Assembly: GCA_944325235.1 (NCBI GenBank)
Contig: CALUZE010000039.1
Location: forward strand, 1-9,504
Direction of reading: 5' to 3'
Origin: an uncultured Elusimicrobiales bacterium
GTDB taxonomy: Bacteria; Elusimicrobiota; Elusimicrobia; Elusimicrobiales; Elusimicrobiaceae
Length of the DNA: 9,504 nucleotides
Shown: positions 6,348-9,504 of the stretch, one piece after another
How positions within the stretch are numbered: the stretch's first letter is position 1
Layout of the letters: every line of letters starts with the position of its first letter
Position numbers and translations under genes: made by a program
Notes under the pieces: model-generated
What the model was told of the DNA's origin: nothing
Databases searched by the model: none
The model's input: the letters and a program-made list of their open reading frames with translations, nothing else

Positions 6348-7537
6348 TGAAGCGCCTGCTTCGTTTGGCCGCCGCGTGCTTGTGGGCGCTGGCGGCCGTG
6401 CCGGCCGCGGCGGAGCTGACGCTCCCGCCGGACGTGATGCAGCACGCCACGGAAGGCATCAACGGCGTGTACAGCCTGGATTTTGATACCGCCCAAAAAA
6501 ACATTGAATGGGTGTTTGCCCACTACCCGGATCATCCGTTTGCGCACTTTGGCAACGCGATGATTGCCTGGAGCCGCTACGAGTACGAATACGAACTCAG
6601 CGATGACCGCCAGCGCAAAGTGTTTGAACAAATTTTGGACGACTCCATTGACGGCATTAAACGCTGGATGAAGCAAAACCCCAACGATACCAACGCTTAT
6701 ATGGGCATTGGGGCACTGTACGGCCTGCGCGCGATGTTCAGCATGCGCAACCGCAGTTGGGTGACGGCGTATTTTTCGGGCCGCAAAGCCATCAAAAATT
6801 TGGAAACGGCTTTGGAGTTGGACCCCACCTATTACGACGCATATTTCGGCCTGGGCATTTATCAGTACTATGCGGGCACGCTGCCGTCCGTCATCAAAAT
6901 TTTGGCCAAAATCGTGGCCATTAAAGGGGACCCGGACGAAGGCGTCAAACAGCTGAATTTATCGCGCGAAAAAGCACACTTCACGGGCGACAGTTCCAAA
7001 CTGATTTTAATTGAAATCCAAAACACGCGCGGCAGCAAATACTACGACCCGCAAAAATCGCTGGAATATATCCGCCAGCTGCGCGCCAAATATCCCAAAA
7101 ACCCGCTGATGCACTACGTGGAAATCATCTGCCTGTACGAAACCGGCCACTACGATGAAGTTTCCGCGCAAGCCGAGCAGTTTTTAAAATTAATCGGCAA
7201 AGACCCGTTTTATAAGGATATTTATCTCTCCCGCGCCTACACGGCGTTGGGCACCGTGCAAATGGCCAAAGGCAACTGGCAGCAGGCGCGCGAGTTGTTT
7301 GAACAAGGCCACGCCGCCATTCAAAACCAGGAACCCAGCCGCTGGGGCGTGTGGAACGAACTGCGCCTGGGCGAAGTGTACGACGTGCTGGGCGAGCGCG
7401 AAAAAGCCGTCAAGCAGTACCGCTATGTATTGTCGTTTGACGACAAATGGGGCTTTGACGACGCCGCTAAAGCGTTGTTAAAAACGCCGTATGCCGTGCC
7501 GTCCGTTGGGGACGTAGGGCCGTTGCCGCCGCAGTGA
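6347..7537 (+). CDS. Exported tetratricopeptide-repeat protein
   Basis: A 396-residue protein with a signal peptide (MKRLLRL, Ala/Leu-rich core, cleavage near Ala22 in PAAAE). The mature part is mostly helical with TPR-like pairs around 40-73, 113-128, 143-176, 230-262, 265-300 and 303-375; the clearest are AIKNLETALELDPTYYDAYFGLG (148-170) and the last, WNELRLGEVYDVLGEREKAVKQYRYVLSFD (336-365). The TPR region with YYAGTLPSVIKILAKI and GDPDEGVKQL (174-203) resembles a widespread uncharacterised family of bacterial exported TPR proteins. Its location would be the periplasm or outer membrane, and the likely role is protein-protein scaffolding; no enzymatic motif was seen. The ATG overlaps the serS stop (TAATG), with GAGG inside the serS end about nine bases upstream, so translation is probably coupled. 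It is the last gene of the operon, with a terminator about 75 bases beyond its stop. Confidence 0.85.
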   Translation: MKRLLRLAAACLWALAAVPAAAELTLPPDVMQHATEGINGVYSLDFDTAQKNIEWVFAHYPDHPFAHFGNAMIAWSRYEYEYELSDDRQRKVFEQILDDSIDGIKRWMKQNPNDTNAYMGIGALYGLRAMFSMRNRSWVTAYFSGRKAIKNLETALELDPTYYDAYFGLGIYQYYAGTLPSVIKILAKIVAIKGDPDEGVKQLNLSREKAHFTGDSSKLILIEIQNTRGSKYYDPQKSLEYIRQLRAKYPKNPLMHYVEIICLYETGHYDEVSAQAEQFLKLIGKDPFYKDIYLSRAYTALGTVQMAKGNWQQARELFEQGHAAIQNQEPSRWGVWNELRLGEVYDVLGEREKAVKQYRYVLSFDDKWGFDDAAKALLKTPYAVPSVGDVGPLPPQ

Positions 7538-7548
7538 TTTAAAAATCC

Positions 7549-7579
7549 GTTGCCCGCCAGTTTGGTCATGCGGGGCAAC
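7549..7579 (+). other. Imperfect hairpin in the 3' untranslated region of the TPR gene
   Basis: GTTGCCC (7549-7555) pairs with GGGCAAC (7573-7579), and after a one-base bulge (7572) GC pairs with GC, enclosing a 12-base loop. It has no T-run directly after it, so it is not itself a terminator. It matches no riboswitch or small RNA that I recognise, and it could be a 3'-end stabilising structure or part of a small RNA ending at the terminator at 7611-7636. Confidence 0.35.
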
Positions 7580-7610
7580 CGCGTGTAAGCGTTTCCCGAC
7601 TCTTTTTATC

Positions 7611-7636
7611 TCCCGCGTTTTAGACGCGGGATTTTT
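7611..7636 (+). terminator. Intrinsic terminator of the lipoprotein-serS-TPR operon
   Basis: TCCCGCGT (7611-7618) and ACGCGGGA (7624-7631) form a perfect 8-bp stem with a 5-base loop, followed by five T. It closes the plus-strand operon and separates it from the downstream barrel gene, which must then have its own promoter between 7637 and 7688; I could not identify convincing boxes there. Confidence 0.9.
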
Positions 7637-7678
7637 ATGCTCAAAATTGGTATGACATAGCTATTAAGAAAAATTCCT

Positions 7679-7684
7679 AGGAGG
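7679..7684 (+). promoter_or_regulatory. Consensus ribosome binding site of the second barrel gene
   Basis: AGGAGG lies four bases before the ATG at 7689, a full Shine-Dalgarno match. It fixes the start and implies high translation, as for the first barrel gene. Confidence 0.82.
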
Positions 7685-7688
7685 GAAT

Positions 7689-8394
7689 ATGAAAAAACTG
7701 ATGTTCCTGGCCGTTTTAGTCAGTTTGCTTAGTGCGTGGCCCGCGTACCTGCTGGCGCAGGGGCTGCAAAAAGGCGACCAACTGGTATCGGTGTTTGTCG
7801 GTGCCGGCGGGGCGACGAACGACACCCACCTGCCGTGGGATTTAACGGACGATACCAGCTTTGCCTTGGGCAAAACGCGTGATTTGGGGTGGGGTGATGA
7901 AAGCGTGGCTTTCGGGGCGCAATACCTGTATGCCGTCAGCCCGTACTGGGCGTTTGGCGCGGAGTATAACGCCAATTTGTTTGACGGAGCGACCGATGAA
8001 TTGAACGCCTGGGGCGGCTCCGGCCAGCATATGAAGGCGGAAGTGGACCAGGATATGGACGTCCACAACGTAATGGCCGCCGGCCGTTTTACGCTCAACC
8101 CGCAAGCCGCGTGGCGCGGGGATTGCGTTTGCCAAAAGCACCATTAAAAACAGCTTTTGGGAGCAAAACGGCGGGGCGACGACGTATACGGACAGCCGCC
8201 TGTCTGCCAGCAGCCGCGCGTTTACGTATTACATTGGTTTGGGGCTGGAGCACCGCTTGGCCGGGGCGTGGCTGTGGGGGATGGAAGGAAGATACCAAAG
8301 TTTCCGCTTTGACTACGACGAATTTGCCTCCGGTCTGGGCAGCGAAAACCTGCACTACGTAACGGCGATGTTCAAACTGTCGTACGTGTTTTAA
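7689..8394 (+). pseudogene. Outer-membrane beta-barrel protein gene interrupted by a +1 frameshift
   Basis: The intact reading would be about 234 residues. The frame from ATG 7689 runs to a stop at 8147 (152 residues): signal peptide (about 1-23, ending in LLA before QGLQKGDQ), then strand-like segments such as QLVSVFVGAGG, SVAFGAQYLYAV, YWAFGAEYNANLF and VHNVMAAGRFTLNP. After WR it switches to RGDCVCQKHH, unlike a barrel. In the next frame, from about 8119, the sequence continues as GIAFAKSTIKNSFWEQNGG, then YYIGLGLEHRL, WLWGMEGRYQSF and HYVTAMFKLSYVF with a stop at 8392-8394; that is the expected barrel C-terminus with terminal Phe. Removing one G from the GGGG at 8118-8121 joins the halves. 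A real mutation, a slippery phase-variable tract, programmed frameshifting or an assembly error cannot be told apart here. The ribosome site and terminator are intact, and the overall design matches the barrel at 2761-3405. Confidence 0.85.
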
Positions 8395-8412
8395 ACCCGG
8401 CTGGTTTATAAC

Positions 8413-8441
8413 GCCCCGCCCGTAAACGGCGGGGCTTTTTT
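8413..8441 (+). terminator. Intrinsic terminator of the frameshifted barrel gene
   Basis: GCCCCGCC (8413-8420) and GGCGGGGC (8428-8435) form a perfect 8-bp GC stem with a 7-base loop and six T after it, 18 bases beyond the barrel-gene stop at 8394. Confidence 0.92.
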
Positions 8442-8448
8442 ATGGCCT

Positions 8449-8480
8449 AAAAAACCGCTCCGGGTACGAAGCCGGAGCGG
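8449..8480 (-). terminator. Second (distal) terminator downstream of speB
   Basis: CCGCTCCGG (8455-8463) and CCGGAGCGG (8472-8480) form a perfect 9-bp stem with an 8-base loop. On the minus strand it is followed by six T (complement of the A run 8449-8454). It would catch read-through past the proximal terminator and protect the convergent barrel gene. Confidence 0.82.
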
Positions 8481-8504
8481 GCGGAATTAGCGGGCGGAAA
8501 GCCA

Positions 8505-8531
8505 CAAAAAACCCGCTCCAAAAGAGCGGGT
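8505..8531 (-). terminator. Proximal intrinsic terminator of speB
   Basis: ACCCGCTC (8511-8518) and GAGCGGGT (8524-8531) form a perfect 8-bp stem with a 5-base loop. On the minus strand it is followed by a T run (complement of the A run ending at 8510), seven bases after the speB stop codon. Confidence 0.9.
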
Positions 8532-8537
8532 GAAAAG

Positions 8538-9422
8538 TTATTTTTTCTTTTGGTCCTTCAGCGCCAGGTAACCCATCAGCCGGTAGATTAACTTGGAAAC
8601 GTTAAACTCCGTGATGACGTCCGCCTTGCGTTGGCAGGCTTCCACTACGTCCACGGCTACGATGTTTTTATGCTTGATGACTTCGCGGAACAGGTCCAGC
8701 GCTTCATACCACATAAAACCACCGGGCTGCGGGGTGCCCGTAGCGGGGATGACGGAGGGGTCAAAGCCGTCCACGTCAATGGTAATGTAGACGGTGTCCG
8801 TCAGTTTTTTAAGCACTTGCGGGATGAGCTTTTTAATATCCCGGTTTTCGTGCATCAAAAACGTGGTCACTTTGCCGGCATTGCAGTATTGCTTTTCTTC
8901 GCTGGCCACACTGCGGATGCCCACCTGCACCACCGGCACCTGGCGGGAGGCCGGATACAGCGCGCACGCGTGGCTTTTGGGCGTACCTTCAAAGGTTTCG
9001 CGCAAATCGGCGTGAGCGTCAAAATGCAGGATGCTCAAATTTTTATATTTATCAATGTAAGGCTGCGCCAGCGCCTGCGTGACGGTGTGTTCACCGCCGA
9101 TGTAAAACGGAATGGCTTTGTATTGCATCAGGTTGCGCACGGTTTTATCAATGTTCTTAAAAACCGTGTTGGTGGACCCTTTGCAATTGACGGCAGGCTG
9201 CGTGTTGATGCCCAGTTCCCAGGTTTCGGTTTTGGTTTCTTCATCCCAAAGTTCAATCTGGGTGGAGGCTTCAATCACGGCGGCGGGGCCTTTGGCGGTG
9301 CCGTGCCCGTAGCAGACCGTTTTTTCAAACGGCACGGGCACTACCACGAATTTACAAAGGGGCAGAGAGCTGTATTGGCTCTCTAGCCCCATAAACTTAT
9401 CGGTTTGTACGTTATCGCTCAC
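8538..9422 (-). CDS. speB: Agmatinase (ureohydrolase, arginase family)
   Basis: Predicted to hydrolyse agmatine to putrescine and urea with a two-Mn2+ centre in the cytoplasm. The 294-residue protein has all the metal-binding motifs of the family: GGEHT (109-113, His112), FDAHADLR (134-141, Asp135, His137, Asp139) and ITIDVDGFDPSVIPATGTPQPGG (213-235, Asp216 and Asp218). PVPFEKTVCYGHGTAKGPAAVIEAS (29-53) matches the N-terminal substrate-side block. The late block reads DVVEACQRKADVITEF (258-273), where many agmatinases have DVVEVxPxYD; a related ureohydrolase such as arginase or guanidinobutyrase is therefore not excluded. The start is GTG at 9422, since an in-frame TAA lies just upstream and no ATG occurs before Met11; Met11 is an alternative start. 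No Shine-Dalgarno is visible. It starts 13 bases after the stop of a probable arginine decarboxylase, which supports agmatine as substrate. Two terminators follow. Confidence 0.9.
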   Translation of the reverse strand: MSDNVQTDKFMGLESQYSSLPLCKFVVVPVPFEKTVCYGHGTAKGPAAVIEASTQIELWDEETKTETWELGINTQPAVNCKGSTNTVFKNIDKTVRNLMQYKAIPFYIGGEHTVTQALAQPYIDKYKNLSILHFDAHADLRETFEGTPKSHACALYPASRQVPVVQVGIRSVASEEKQYCNAGKVTTFLMHENRDIKKLIPQVLKKLTDTVYITIDVDGFDPSVIPATGTPQPGGFMWYEALDLFREVIKHKNIVAVDVVEACQRKADVITEFNVSKLIYRLMGYLALKDQKKK

Positions 9423-9435
9423 AATGGTACCGGAG

Positions 9436-9504
9436 TTATTTTACAAACACAGCCGCAGCCACGACGGTGGTCCAAAGACCTTCCACGCAGATGGCGGACT
9501 GGGT
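9436..9504 (-). CDS. Probable pyruvoyl-dependent arginine decarboxylase, C-terminal end only (partial)
   Basis: Only the last 22 residues are in the window: TQSAICVEGLW followed by TTVVAAAVFVK and TAA (9436-9438). The hydrophobic strand at the end resembles the C-terminus of pyruvoyl-dependent arginine decarboxylases, and the agmatinase gene begins 13 bases downstream. Together these suggest an arginine -> agmatine -> putrescine unit. The call rests mostly on context: 22 residues cannot establish a family, and another decarboxylase or unrelated protein is possible. What is firm is that an open frame in the same direction enters from the right edge and ends here. Confidence 0.5.
   Translation of the reverse strand, partial: TQSAICVEGLWTTVVAAAVFVK

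Noticed and set aside
7538..7640. Possible tRNA or known riboswitch between the TPR gene and the second barrel
   Set aside because: No T-arm GGTTC-like element, cloverleaf or known riboswitch consensus could be found; only hairpins are supported.
8095..8362. Open frames on both strands over the C-terminal half of the second barrel
   Set aside because: Neither is barrel-like; the frame that continues the barrel (stop at 8392-8394) explains the region and ends in the expected aromatic signature.
8631..9386. Long open frame of 251 codons on the plus strand
   Set aside because: It is antisense to speB, which carries all ureohydrolase metal-binding motifs; the antisense translation is Phe/His/Gly-rich low-information sequence with no recognisable domain.

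Overview
This window reads like chromosomal DNA of a Gram-negative (diderm) bacterium with moderate GC. The evidence is a KDO-8-phosphate phosphatase (LPS core sugar), two outer-membrane beta-barrel proteins with signal peptides and C-terminal Phe, a CsgG-like lipoprotein and a nucleotide-sugar aminotransferase. Gene style (tight operons, TAATG junctions, small paralogous barrels) would fit a host-associated lineage such as Elusimicrobiota, but that is a guess from general resemblance and cannot be proved here. No mobile element, CRISPR array, tRNA or rRNA was seen, and no gene-free stretch exceeds 300 bases.

Layout. (1) 1-2659, minus strand: a three-gene run reading leftward, DUF1646-like ion transporter -> MgtC-family membrane protein -> DegT/DnrJ/EryC1/StrS aminotransferase, the last cut by the window edge. 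(2) 2711-4063, minus strand: kdsC, then an outer-membrane beta-barrel gene ending in a strong terminator; a perfect 17-bp palindrome plus a third copy of its half-site lies across the kdsC stop codon, just upstream of the barrel gene. (3) 4064-4117: a 54-bp AT-rich divergent promoter region. (4) 4118-7537, plus strand: a compact four-gene operon, CsgG-like lipoprotein -> 82-residue membrane protein -> serS -> exported TPR protein, with two TAATG stop/start overlaps, followed by a terminator. (5) 7689-8394, plus strand: a second beta-barrel gene broken by a +1 frameshift in a GGGG run, followed by a terminator. (6) 8455-9504, minus strand: the end of a probable pyruvoyl-dependent arginine decarboxylase, then agmatinase speB and two tandem terminators.

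How the genes fit together: much of the window concerns the cell envelope (KDO synthesis, sugar amination, barrels, exported lipoprotein and TPR protein). The right edge would supply putrescine from arginine (arginine -> agmatine -> putrescine). serS is the one clear housekeeping translation gene and is embedded in an envelope-type operon. I see no convincing wholly new system; the most unusual points are the triple half-site operator candidate, the frameshifted barrel, the possible leaderless divergent promoters and the serS/envelope operon.
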